DNA of 64,000 nt. Source: JAYEHL01 sp041653935. GTDB taxonomy: Bacteria > Chloroflexota > Dehalococcoidia > E44-bin15. The position numbers were made by a program, and so were the translations under genes. The stretch spans positions 1,142,512-1,206,511 of the forward strand of contig JBAZEO010000001.1 of the NCBI GenBank assembly GCA_041653935.1. Direction: 5' to 3'. Of this stretch, positions 40,637 through 48,448 are shown one piece after another. The notes beneath the pieces were generated by a model. It was given only the letters and a program-made list of their open reading frames with translations. It was not told the DNA's origin and ran no database searches. How positions within the stretch are numbered: the stretch's first letter is position 1; every line of letters begins with the position of its first letter.

Positions 40637-41962
40637 ATGAATGCTAAGGGGAAAAGCCACATAATCAATAGATACGTCTCTATATTAGTGTTAACAGGGT
40701 TAATATCTCTCTTTGCCGGAGTTTTGATAACTACTTACCCCTTCGAATCTACACGCCTTCCCAATAACGCTGGCAATAGCGCCACCGCAGCACAGGCTGT
40801 TGCTGCTTCCATCTCAGAGCAAAAAAATACGGATGGCCCGGTTTTGCTAAACAACCCTGATATTAATCCCGCTAAGTGGACATTCATGGTGTATATTGAC
40901 GCAGACGATAACACGCTTGAAGAGCAAGCGATCAGCGATTTCATCGAAATGGCAGATATCGGCTCAAACGAAGATATCAATATTGTTGTTCAACTCGACC
41001 GCACTCCAGAAGATGACGATTCCTATAATGACTGGACCGATTGCCGCCGATTCTTAATTACAAAAGGGCTGACCCCTGCCGAAGGCAATGAGGTTATAAA
41101 TATCGGCGAAGTAAATATGGGCGACACTGCCACCCTAGTCAGCTTCGTACAATGGGCTGCATATAATTACCCGGCAGAGAAATACGCGCTGGTCATCTCC
41201 AGCCACGGCAAGGGGTGGGAAGGTTCCTGTTGGGATGAAAGTTCAGGCAATGATAATCTGAATCTTATAGAAATGCGCGGTGCTCTCAGCGACATATCCG
41301 ATTTCATCGGGCAGCCGTTAGATATAATAGGATTTGACGCCTGCCTCATGGGCATGACTGAGGTAGCCTATGAAATTCAAGAATATGCTTCGATTATGGT
41401 GGCGTCCGAGAATGCAGAGCCTTCTTCGGGATGGCCGTATGATGCGATCCTAACTGAGTTAGCCGAAACACCAGAAATAAATGCTGTCCAGCTTGCGACT
41501 CTTATAGTAGACAATTATTACCTGGCCCTCGCACCAACAAGCTATACAATGGCTGCTATCGACCTGACCAAGATCGATGCCGTGGTTGGGAGACTGAGCG
41601 ACCTATCACAAGTTTTGGTAGTATATGCCAGCACAGATACCCAAATTATTAAAGAATACGCTAGCTCAGTTGTAACTGCACTGGACGAGGCCGTTATTTA
41701 TGAAAGACATGGAACAAGATGGCCTGATTCGCACGGTCTTGCCATATATTTCCCCAAAGACCAGGGGGCATTTGATGCGACATACAATGCTGATGCAGTT
41801 TCTCTGGCTGGTGATACCGCCTGGGAGGAGTTCCTTATCGGCTACTTCACCTACTATGCTGCTGACGACTGGATTACCACAGCCAGAGATGAAACTCAGC
41901 AGTATTACTGCAAAGAGCACGTTGATCTCTATGACTTCTGCCAACACCTTATCGACGAATAG
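40637..41962 (+). CDS. Exported clostripain-like cysteine protease (C11 family)
   Basis: 441 residues. A basic start and one hydrophobic helix (about residues 14-35) form an uncleaved signal anchor or signal peptide. The catalytic domain is of the caspase-like clan CD: KWTFMVYIDADDNTLE starts it, His190 in ISSHGKGWEG and Cys236 in GFDACLMGMTE form the dyad. C11 peptidases cut after Arg or Lys and often self-activate. The gene is controlled by the c-di-GMP-I riboswitch just upstream, which ties the secreted protease to the surface/motility switch. No terminator is obvious after it. Confidence 0.9.
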   Translation: MNAKGKSHIINRYVSILVLTGLISLFAGVLITTYPFESTRLPNNAGNSATAAQAVAASISEQKNTDGPVLLNNPDINPAKWTFMVYIDADDNTLEEQAISDFIEMADIGSNEDINIVVQLDRTPEDDDSYNDWTDCRRFLITKGLTPAEGNEVINIGEVNMGDTATLVSFVQWAAYNYPAEKYALVISSHGKGWEGSCWDESSGNDNLNLIEMRGALSDISDFIGQPLDIIGFDACLMGMTEVAYEIQEYASIMVASENAEPSSGWPYDAILTELAETPEINAVQLATLIVDNYYLALAPTSYTMAAIDLTKIDAVVGRLSDLSQVLVVYASTDTQIIKEYASSVVTALDEAVIYERHGTRWPDSHGLAIYFPKDQGAFDATYNADAVSLAGDTAWEEFLIGYFTYYAADDWITTARDETQQYYCKEHVDLYDFCQHLIDE

Positions 41963-42004
41963 CCCTAATCATAAAGTAGTGAGCTCGACGCCTCATTAAC
42001 AAAG

Positions 42005-42832
42005 CTAACCCCACTGAACGTCAGGTTCCTTGCGCAGCGGAATTCGGCTGTACTCGTATTTTGGCCAGCCTAACATCATGGCCCCATACGGCCTGTTCCC
42101 CCCAGGCAAATTCAAGGCCCGCTGTAGCGGCGGGTAATTAACAGCTGCCATCTCAAGATATCCTGCCCAGCACGCCCCAACACCTAACGAATACGCTGCC
42201 AATTCCAGATAAGCCAATGCAATAATGCACCCCTCTTGCCCCACGGGCCCGTATAGTCGCGGCGCATGCGCTACAACCACATGAGGCGCACCACGCGTTA
42301 TGACATCAACCCCCAGCGACCAGGAATCGGCTACCATACCCAATTTCATCATGCTATCCAGAGCAGGCTTCTCCTTCACCACCCCTCTCATCCATTCAGC
42401 CACTAGGTCACCCATTCCCTTGAGTTTTTCCCTGCCGCTGACTACAATCCAGCTCACCGGCTGGACATTGTGCCCGGATGGCGCATATCCTGCGATATCT
42501 ATCAACTTTTCCAGCGTTTTCCTGTCTAACGGTTCATCTTTATATGTTCTAATGGAGCGACGCGATTTAAGGAAATGCTCGACCGACTGTGAAGATGGCA
42601 AAAGAGCCCTATTGATTTCGGCACATTGCTCAGCACTCATCAAATGATGATTAAGGGCTCCGTTGGGACAGACAGCAACACAATGGCCGCACCTGATGCA
42701 ACGTTCCTCCCCGCCTTGCGCCAGCGACGGCAACCCATCCATCCCGCTCATCTCTATAACAAAACTGGGACAGTCCGCCACGCATAAGCCGCACAGATTA
42801 CACTTTTGCTTGTCAACAGTAAATAATTCCAT
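42005..42832 (-). CDS. Nitroreductase with N-terminal 2x[4Fe-4S] ferredoxin domain
   Basis: 275 residues from ATG 42832 (a TTG 18 bases upstream is the other choice). Two ferredoxin clusters: CNLCGLCVADC and CIRCGHCVAVC. The nitroreductase part starts RRSIRTYKDEPLDRKTLEKL, with SGHNVQPVSWIVV (FMN contact) and ACWAGYLEMAA. Proteins with this build reduce nitro or quinone-like compounds or act on flavin-linked electron routes in anaerobes, taking electrons directly from ferredoxin. Physiological substrate unknown. It is a single gene, convergent with the protease gene. Confidence 0.9.
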   Translation of the reverse strand: MELFTVDKQKCNLCGLCVADCPSFVIEMSGMDGLPSLAQGGEERCIRCGHCVAVCPNGALNHHLMSAEQCAEINRALLPSSQSVEHFLKSRRSIRTYKDEPLDRKTLEKLIDIAGYAPSGHNVQPVSWIVVSGREKLKGMGDLVAEWMRGVVKEKPALDSMMKLGMVADSWSLGVDVITRGAPHVVVAHAPRLYGPVGQEGCIIALAYLELAAYSLGVGACWAGYLEMAAVNYPPLQRALNLPGGNRPYGAMMLGWPKYEYSRIPLRKEPDVQWG

Positions 42833-42903
42833 AGTCCTATCCGCCTTCAATATACTACAAATTTATTGCTTCATAATAACCGATTCACCTACGGTTAAAT
42901 ATA

Positions 42904-42938
42904 AAAAGCCCCGCGCAGTGTTCGCGGGGCTAAATCTT
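42904..42938 (-). terminator. Terminator of the nuclease-like gene
   Basis: On the minus strand AGCCCCGCG-AACACTG-CGCGGGGCT is followed by TTTTTATATTT. A clean intrinsic terminator just after the stop at 42956. Confidence 0.88.
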
Positions 42939-42955
42939 GCAGACAGCTTCAACAT

Positions 42956-43861
42956 CTATATATTCGCGCTTTTGGATCTAAGGGCAGCCACATGTTTTTC
43001 AAAATCCTCAAAATTCTCCTCAAAGAACTTCCGCAATCTCTGAGTCTCAGCTTTGATTAGAGCAACGTATTCCTCAAGATACTGCCGTGTAATCACATCT
43101 ATTAAAACATTGCCGCAAAAGGTCTTAGATATATATTCTCGGCTGAATACGATATGATCCACCTCTCTTATCTCCGGCTGACCGGAAGCTACGTAACAGG
43201 AATATAGCTTGTCCCTGAGAATTATCACCGGATGGAAAATCGCCGAATCGAGGGATTGCTGAGACAGTTTATGTTCAAGCCCTACTTGCTTCAGATAACT
43301 TATTGACCTGATAAGCGGTACCAGTACTTCGCTGTATGTGTTGCCCTGGCTGGCCTCCAATGCATTATCGCCGGCGCGAGGCTTGAGAACACAAAACTGG
43401 TTGGATACATAGGGTATGGTCAGACGATGGTCATTCTTCATAAAGAAATTATAGATGCGACTCTGGATCACCTCCGGATGTTCATCCAAGAGCTGTTTGG
43501 AAGGCCAGTCGAATGCTACCCCCAGAGTCGGAATCGATTCCGGGGTCGGCGCAACGTTATTTGGCGTTTTGCGTGCGAAGAAGACCATGGGATTCACAGA
43601 GGCACGACAGGAAGCTACAACTTGGGTGTAATACCATGTGGGGGTATGCTCCGGCCATCCTGCCGACATAGCGTCTGTCGCCACAATATCGATATCGTGT
43701 GCCATCCCATCTTCAGCACCATCACAGTTGACATTGAATTGGACCTGATAGCCAGCGCGCTCAAGCTCCCTGCCTACCTCATGTTCAAGCAGATAGCCCG
43801 CCGCGTATATCGCCTTGAGCAGTCCTTCTTTGTTCTGTTTGGTGTCTTTATGTGCAGCCAC
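42956..43861 (-). CDS. Orphan protein with a degenerate PD-(D/E)xK nuclease-like N-terminus
   Basis: 301 residues from GTG 43861. This start is preferred because GGAGG lies 6 bases upstream and a TATAAT box lies inside the longer frame. No named family recognised. Residues about 16-80 read GYLLEHEVGRELERAGYQVQ, then HDIDIVATD and VVASCRASVNPMVFFARK. This follows the order of restriction-endonuclease-like folds (E..., D-I-D-V, E-x-K), but the ExK is replaced by SCR. The C-terminal half is helical and charged. A DNA-binding or inactive nuclease-like role is possible. It has its own promoter and terminator. Confidence 0.55.
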   Translation of the reverse strand: MAAHKDTKQNKEGLLKAIYAAGYLLEHEVGRELERAGYQVQFNVNCDGAEDGMAHDIDIVATDAMSAGWPEHTPTWYYTQVVASCRASVNPMVFFARKTPNNVAPTPESIPTLGVAFDWPSKQLLDEHPEVIQSRIYNFFMKNDHRLTIPYVSNQFCVLKPRAGDNALEASQGNTYSEVLVPLIRSISYLKQVGLEHKLSQQSLDSAIFHPVIILRDKLYSCYVASGQPEIREVDHIVFSREYISKTFCGNVLIDVITRQYLEEYVALIKAETQRLRKFFEENFEDFEKHVAALRSKSANI

Positions 43862-43891
43862 TGCTTTCCTCCAAATAAAATTACAGGTGAG

Positions 43892-43919
43892 ATTATAGCA
43901 CATGTATGTATTATTTCAA
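43892..43919 (-). promoter_or_regulatory. Promoter of the nuclease-like gene
   Basis: On the minus strand TTGAAA (43919-43914), a 16-base spacer and TATAAT (43897-43892). The start near 43886 gives a 25-base leader containing GGAGG. Confidence 0.7.
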
Positions 43920-43979
43920 TGCACAAACAGGACGCATATATGTACGGGTAAGTGAACAATCGATCTATGACAAAAGCCC

Positions 43980-44008
43980 TTCACTTGCACGTTCACTTGT
44001 GTTATAAT
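43980..44008 (+). promoter_or_regulatory. Probable gyrB promoter
   Basis: Perfect TATAAT at 44003-44008 with a weak TTCACT 17 bases upstream. The start near 44015 places the hairpin at 44036 in the leader. Confidence 0.6.
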
Positions 44009-44035
44009 ATTTCAATGTCTGGAAGTGTTAGTAAA

Positions 44036-44080
44036 TAGCTTCGGCCCGCTAAATAAAAATGGGCGAAGCTTTCTTTTTAA
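44036..44080 (+). terminator. Leader terminator (attenuator-like) ahead of gyrB
   Basis: TAGCTTCGGCCC ... GGGCGAAGCTTTCTTTTTA: an 11-base stem and T-run ending 10 bases before the gyrB start. In this position it should limit gyrB transcription. Confidence 0.7.
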
Positions 44081-44089
44081 TGAGGCATC

Positions 44090-46027
44090 GTGACAACTGA
44101 AGAAAACAAACAACTGAATATGAAACTGAATACCAATGCCAGCAGTGAATATACTGCCGAAGATATAGAAGTCCTCAGCGGCATAGAAGCGGTAAGACGC
44201 CGGCCTGGCATGTACATAGGCAGCACAGGCCCTGCGGGCCTGCACCATTTAATGTACGAGATCGTATATAACAGCATCGACGAGGCACTCGCCGGATTCT
44301 GCAATAAAATTGATGTGTCCATTGCCAAGGACAACCGTGTAACCGTCATTGATAACGGCCGCGGCATCCCTGTCGAGGAGCACAAGGTAACGGGAACCTC
44401 CGCGCTGGAGTCCGTAATGACCACGCTACATGCCGGAGGTAAATTCGGAGGCCGCAGCTATAAGGTCTCCGGAGGTCTTCATGGTGTTGGCGCATCAGTA
44501 GTGAACGCCCTCTCTTCGGAATGTATTGTAGAGGTCAAGCGGGACGGAAAACTCTATCGCCAGGTATACAATCGCGGTATTGCCAAGGCCCCGGTTAAAG
44601 TAGTTGGCGAATCCGAAGGCACGGGTACCACCACAACGTTTCTTCCTGACACGCAGATATTCCCTGAAATTAAGTGGGATTACAACTTGCTGGTTCAGCG
44701 CTTTCGTGAAATGTGTTACCTGACCAAAGGGGTCGAGATACACTTCGAAGATAAGCGGACCGACGACGAGGTGACGTTCTTCTTTGAAGGCGGCGTCGCC
44801 AGCTTCACCAAATTTTTGAACAAGGACCGCAAGGTACTGCATGAACCCATCTATTTCGCTAAACAGGAAAAAGACACCGACGTCGAGGTCGCCCTACAGT
44901 ACAACGAAGGATTCGCTGAGCATGTCCTTGGCTTTGCCAACTGCATAAATACGGAGGACGGCGGAAGCCATATAACAGGTTTCCGTGCTGCCCTCACCCG
45001 GGTTATAAATGATACTGCCCGGAGCCTGAAACTTCTCAAGGAAGAGGATCCTAACCTCATCGGGGACGACACCCGCGAGGGGCTTGTAGCCATCGTCAGT
45101 GTAAAGATTGCCGAGCCCCAATTCGAAGGACAAACCAAGGGCAAGCTGGGCAATCCGGAAGTGCAAGGGGACGTTGCCAGTGTAGTATCCGATGAACTTG
45201 CTCTTTACCTGAATGAACACCCTGCAGAGGCTAAACGCATCGTGGAAAAATGTTTAACCTCAGCCCGCGCTCGAGACGCAGCGCGCAAAGCACGTGATCT
45301 GGTCCTGCGCAAGAACGCCATGGACCTGGGCAATCTCCCCGGCAAGCTGGCTGATTGCTCAGATAAAAACCCCGACGAGTGTGAGATTTACCTGGTCGAG
45401 GGTGAATCAGCCGGAGGCTCAGCCAAACAGGGCCGGGACCGCCGCTTCCAAGCCATACTGCCTTTAAAAGGCAAAATTCTCAACGTTGAGAAGGCTTCCC
45501 CGGAGAAGATGCTTAACCACGAAGAAATTCGCATTATTATCACCGCACTTGGCGCAGGCCTTGACGACCAGATCGATCTCACAAAACTAAGATACGGCCG
45601 CGTCATAATCATGACTGATGCAGATGTAGACGGCGCTCACATCCGCACCCTGCTGCTGACCTTCTTCTTCCGCCACATGGCCGAACTTATCAATCACGGT
45701 CATCTGTATATTGCCCAGCCTCCTTTGTACCGCATTTCTATGGGCAAGGAGAAAGTGTGGGCCTACAATGATAAGCAGATGGAGGAACTCTCAAAGAAAA
45801 GCAAGGGCAAAGGGTCAGTTCAGCGATTCAAAGGTTTGGGAGAAATGAGCTCCGAACAGCTTTGGGAGACCACGATGAACCCGGAGACACGCACACTGCT
45901 GCAAGTTAACGTCCAGGACGCAGTGGAGGCAGACAAGATTTTTGAGACGCTTATGGGAGAGGAAGTACAACCGCGCAAAGCCTTTATTCAAGCCCATGCA
46001 GCCAGCGTTAAAAACCTGGATATCTAA
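44090..46027 (+). CDS. gyrB: DNA gyrase subunit B
   Basis: 645 residues from GTG 44090 (GAGG four bases upstream; an ATG 30 bases later is possible). ATPase subunit of the topoisomerase that puts negative supercoils into DNA. The N-terminal GHKL domain has EVLSGIEAVRRRPGMYIG, DNGRGIPV and GGLHGVGASVVNA. The TOPRIM domain has YLVEGESAGGSAKQGRDR and MTDADVDGAHIRTLLLTFFFR, and the end has KRFKGLGEMS-like QRFKGLGEMSSEQLWETTM. ParE cannot be excluded from sequence alone, but closeness to dnaA favours GyrB. The leader hairpin at 44036 may link expression to some signal. Confidence 0.93.
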   Translation: MTTEENKQLNMKLNTNASSEYTAEDIEVLSGIEAVRRRPGMYIGSTGPAGLHHLMYEIVYNSIDEALAGFCNKIDVSIAKDNRVTVIDNGRGIPVEEHKVTGTSALESVMTTLHAGGKFGGRSYKVSGGLHGVGASVVNALSSECIVEVKRDGKLYRQVYNRGIAKAPVKVVGESEGTGTTTTFLPDTQIFPEIKWDYNLLVQRFREMCYLTKGVEIHFEDKRTDDEVTFFFEGGVASFTKFLNKDRKVLHEPIYFAKQEKDTDVEVALQYNEGFAEHVLGFANCINTEDGGSHITGFRAALTRVINDTARSLKLLKEEDPNLIGDDTREGLVAIVSVKIAEPQFEGQTKGKLGNPEVQGDVASVVSDELALYLNEHPAEAKRIVEKCLTSARARDAARKARDLVLRKNAMDLGNLPGKLADCSDKNPDECEIYLVEGESAGGSAKQGRDRRFQAILPLKGKILNVEKASPEKMLNHEEIRIIITALGAGLDDQIDLTKLRYGRVIIMTDADVDGAHIRTLLLTFFFRHMAELINHGHLYIAQPPLYRISMGKEKVWAYNDKQMEELSKKSKGKGSVQRFKGLGEMSSEQLWETTMNPETRTLLQVNVQDAVEADKIFETLMGEEVQPRKAFIQAHAASVKNLDI

Positions 46028-46188
46028 CAGCTCTCTGGAGGAAACCTCATCCTCTAATCTTCTTCTATACAATCGTGTACTTAGGGGACGAATTGCACCA
46101 GTTTTGTTATGAAATAGAAGACTTACAGACTGCGACTCACCGGGGGTAATTAACGCTACGAACTATGAGCAATACAAAAAGCATAGGA

Positions 46189-46881
46189 TTACTTCCCGAT
46201 TTCATAAGCTTCCAGTTCTTTTAAAGAGCGTGTAGCCATATCGGCAAGCTCTGCCCCTTCCGAGAGTGAGATAACCTTTTGGAGGTCCGCTTTGGCTCTT
46301 GCCTTCTTGCCTGTTAGCGTAAGAAGCAAGCCTCGATTATAGTATGCCATAGCGTAGCGATTATCAAATTCTATGGCTTTTGCATATTCTAAAATTGCTT
46401 TCTCTCTTTCGCCCCTGCCCTCATGCTCCAGAGCCCGATTGAAATGTTCCTTGGCCAATCTCAACGCCCGCTCAGAGCTCTGGCCTATGCTTAAAGGTTG
46501 ATCCTTCTCCCTTTCTACAAGTCTCCTGACTTCAAAATCATCGGCGCTTTCAGCCTTACCGGAAACTTTAATTATAGTGTTATTCCTGCCGAATAGGGCT
46601 ACGATTATCGGGAAAATACCACCGATGAGAGCGATAAGGAAAGCCCACATAATGCTGCGGTCCTGCGCCTTCTCTTCTAATACCCAGTTACAAACCTTGA
46701 TCAGAGTAGCAAGATAGCCCACACTGAGAAGTATGATCAGCCACCAACCCATCAAGCTTAAGCCGCTTTCAACAGTTTCCAGCTTCAATATGGCCGCAAT
46801 TAGGCCACCCAGGAGCGCCCCGCCTCCCAGCCATACAAGCCACAACGCCCCCTCAAGATGGGTTTCAAACCACTTCTTCAT
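46189..46881 (-). CDS. Membrane protein with C-terminal TPR repeats
   Basis: 230 residues. Three hydrophobic segments in the first 105 residues (LWLVWLGGGALLGGLIAAIL, LIILLSVGYLATLI, IMWAFLIALIGGIFPIIVALF), then a charged linker and at least two TPR units (HFNRALEHEGRGEREKAILE, then NRYAMAYYNRGLLLTLTG). Probably anchors a protein complex at the inner face of the membrane; no specific function recognised. It follows a 58-residue small protein gene by 22 bases on the same strand. Confidence 0.75.
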   Translation of the reverse strand: MKKWFETHLEGALWLVWLGGGALLGGLIAAILKLETVESGLSLMGWWLIILLSVGYLATLIKVCNWVLEEKAQDRSIMWAFLIALIGGIFPIIVALFGRNNTIIKVSGKAESADDFEVRRLVEREKDQPLSIGQSSERALRLAKEHFNRALEHEGRGEREKAILEYAKAIEFDNRYAMAYYNRGLLLTLTGKKARAKADLQKVISLSEGAELADMATRSLKELEAYEIGK

Positions 46882-46903
46882 ACGTCCTCTGTAATACTCT
46901 CTT

Positions 46904-47080
46904 CTACCTCATATGTCTGCGTTTAATAGGCCGAATCAAGAAATCATAAAGCCGCCGCGGGATATATAGCAGCATCCCAAGCGGAACCTTCCATACGTAC
47001 TGGTACCACTTCTCTCCTTCATCCAATTCTGAAGCGCCGTTCAACACACTGTCGAATATCTCTTCTTCTGAAGGGCACAT
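46904..47080 (-). CDS. 58-residue basic, partly hydrophobic peptide
   Basis: ATG at 47080 preceded by GAGAGGA on the minus strand, stop TAG at 46904. It begins MCPSEEEIFDSVLNGASELD, then an aromatic stretch WYQYVWKVPLGMLLYIPRRL and ends in a basic tail (RPIKRRHMR). The middle could be an amphipathic or short membrane helix. Coding is supported by the ribosome site, an upstream TATAAT (47130-47125) and tight linkage to the TPR membrane protein gene. No family recognised. Confidence 0.6.
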   Translation of the reverse strand: MCPSEEEIFDSVLNGASELDEGEKWYQYVWKVPLGMLLYIPRRLYDFLIRPIKRRHMR

Positions 47081-47124
47081 ACATCCTCTCCGATTCGCAA
47101 TATTTTTTCTCGCTAATACCAGAT

Positions 47125-47152
47125 ATTATAACGATTTTTCTATTTTAAGGAA
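47125..47152 (-). promoter_or_regulatory. Possible promoter of the 58-residue/TPR genes
   Basis: TATAAT on the minus strand (47130-47125), weak TTCCTT 16 bases upstream. Start near 47118. Confidence 0.45.
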
Positions 47153-47175
47153 CCCTCGCCGATGTCGCCGAGGGT
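47150..47175 (-). terminator. Hairpin after pyrE
   Basis: ACCCTCGGCGACATCGGCGA then GGGTT on the minus strand: a strong stem without a long T-run, 40 bases after the pyrE stop. Probable terminator of the obg-nadD-pyrE unit. Confidence 0.5.
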
Positions 47176-47216
47176 CGATAATTTAATTACAACGATGGAT
47201 ATCAAATCTAAAAGTT

Positions 47217-47777
47217 CTATCTTAAACTTACGCTACCATCCGTATCAGCATGCAATACAGCAGAGAAGTTATATCCCCGCCGCCGCACCTCATCGCTGCC
47301 ACCGGCATGCCTGTCCAATAATGCTATCACCCTCGCCACCTTACATCCGGCTTCCTCTGCAATCTCGATCGCTTTTAAAGTTGCGCCGCCCTTAGTTATC
47401 ACATCCTCGACGATCACTATCGGCGAGCCTTTGCCCGGCACATATCCTTCAATCATCTTCATCGTCCCATGATCCTTAACCGCGCCCCGCTCGATAAAGG
47501 CCGGTATCGGTTTGCCCTCGATGTAGCTGACGACCGATACCGCCGTCACAATCGGATCGGCGCCCAGCGTCAGCCCGCCGACAGCAGCCACATCGATGCC
47601 CTTCAGCATATCGAATATAACCTTGCCGACCAGATAAGACCCCTCGGCTGAAAGGGTCACCATCTTCATATCGAAAAAAAATGTGGCCTTGGCCCCCGAT
47701 GCCAATATAAAATCGCCATGCAAGACAGCATGCTCTTTTGTATATTCCAACAGTCTTTTTTTATAATCTGGAGTCAT
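47217..47777 (-). CDS. pyrE: Orotate phosphoribosyltransferase
   Basis: 186 residues from ATG 47777, which overlaps the nadD stop (TGATG) and has AAGGAGGG just upstream. Joins orotate and PRPP to form OMP in pyrimidine synthesis. The PRPP-binding motif is IVIVEDVITKGGATLKA near residue 125, with an N-terminal LASGAKATFFFDMK and FIERGAVKDHG. Length is normal. It is the last gene after nadD; coupling of the two by overlapping stop and start is clear. Confidence 0.93.
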   Translation of the reverse strand: MTPDYKKRLLEYTKEHAVLHGDFILASGAKATFFFDMKMVTLSAEGSYLVGKVIFDMLKGIDVAAVGGLTLGADPIVTAVSVVSYIEGKPIPAFIERGAVKDHGTMKMIEGYVPGKGSPIVIVEDVITKGGATLKAIEIAEEAGCKVARVIALLDRHAGGSDEVRRRGYNFSAVLHADTDGSVSLR

Positions 47778-48385
47778 CAACCCTCCTTGAGATACAAACC
47801 GTTCTCTCTAATATAACGCGCCACGGCATCCGGCACGAGGCCATTTATCGAGCGCCCGATGGCGATACGCTGCCTGATATCCGTCGAATTAATATCATAC
47901 AAATCATTGTCGATCACGATGACCTTCTCCGATATGCCCGGCAGCTGCGCCTCCAACGCCTTCAAATCGATCATGGCCACACCGGGACGCTTGGCCACAA
48001 CCAGATGACACATTTTGACAATGCGCCCGGGTTCTCTCCATGCAGACAGCCCCTCCAGCGCATCCATGCCCAATATGAAATATAGATCGGCAGCCGATCC
48101 GAGATCGCTTCTCAGATCGGATAGTGTGTCAATAGTATAGGACGATCCGTCCCGCTCCAGGTCGACATACGAAACATTGCAACGTGGATACGACGAGATG
48201 GCTAGCTTAACCATCTCAACACGATGCCGTGACGGAGCAATGACCCGGCTCTCCTTCAGCCACGGATCGCGTGCCGGCACAAACAGCACCTGCGTCAGGC
48301 ACAGCTCCCGGCACGCCGACTCAGCTATGCCGAGATGCCCATTATGAATCGGATCAAACGTACCGCCCAAAACGCCAATTTTCAC
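47777..48385 (-). CDS. nadD: Nicotinate-nucleotide adenylyltransferase
   Basis: 202 residues from GTG 48385. Transfers AMP from ATP to nicotinate mononucleotide in NAD synthesis. The nucleotidyltransferase motif is GGTFDPIHNGHLG (residues 7-19), and the C-terminal signature is INSTDIRQRIAIGRS (the ISSTxIR motif). It lies 63 bases after obg, a common pairing, and its stop overlaps the pyrE start by one base. Confidence 0.93.
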   Translation of the reverse strand: MKIGVLGGTFDPIHNGHLGIAESACRELCLTQVLFVPARDPWLKESRVIAPSRHRVEMVKLAISSYPRCNVSYVDLERDGSSYTIDTLSDLRSDLGSAADLYFILGMDALEGLSAWREPGRIVKMCHLVVAKRPGVAMIDLKALEAQLPGISEKVIVIDNDLYDINSTDIRQRIAIGRSINGLVPDAVARYIRENGLYLKEG

Positions 48386-48448
48386 TATTGACTCGACTCC
48401 CTTAAATGCATAGCAACTTCATCGACCGACACGGCTCCACCACTCGCT

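Noticed and set aside
43859..43903. Longer start (ATG 43903) for the nuclease-like protein
   Set aside because: The ATG lies upstream of the predicted transcription start and the TATAAT box falls inside the extension. GTG 43861 has GGAGG at ideal distance.
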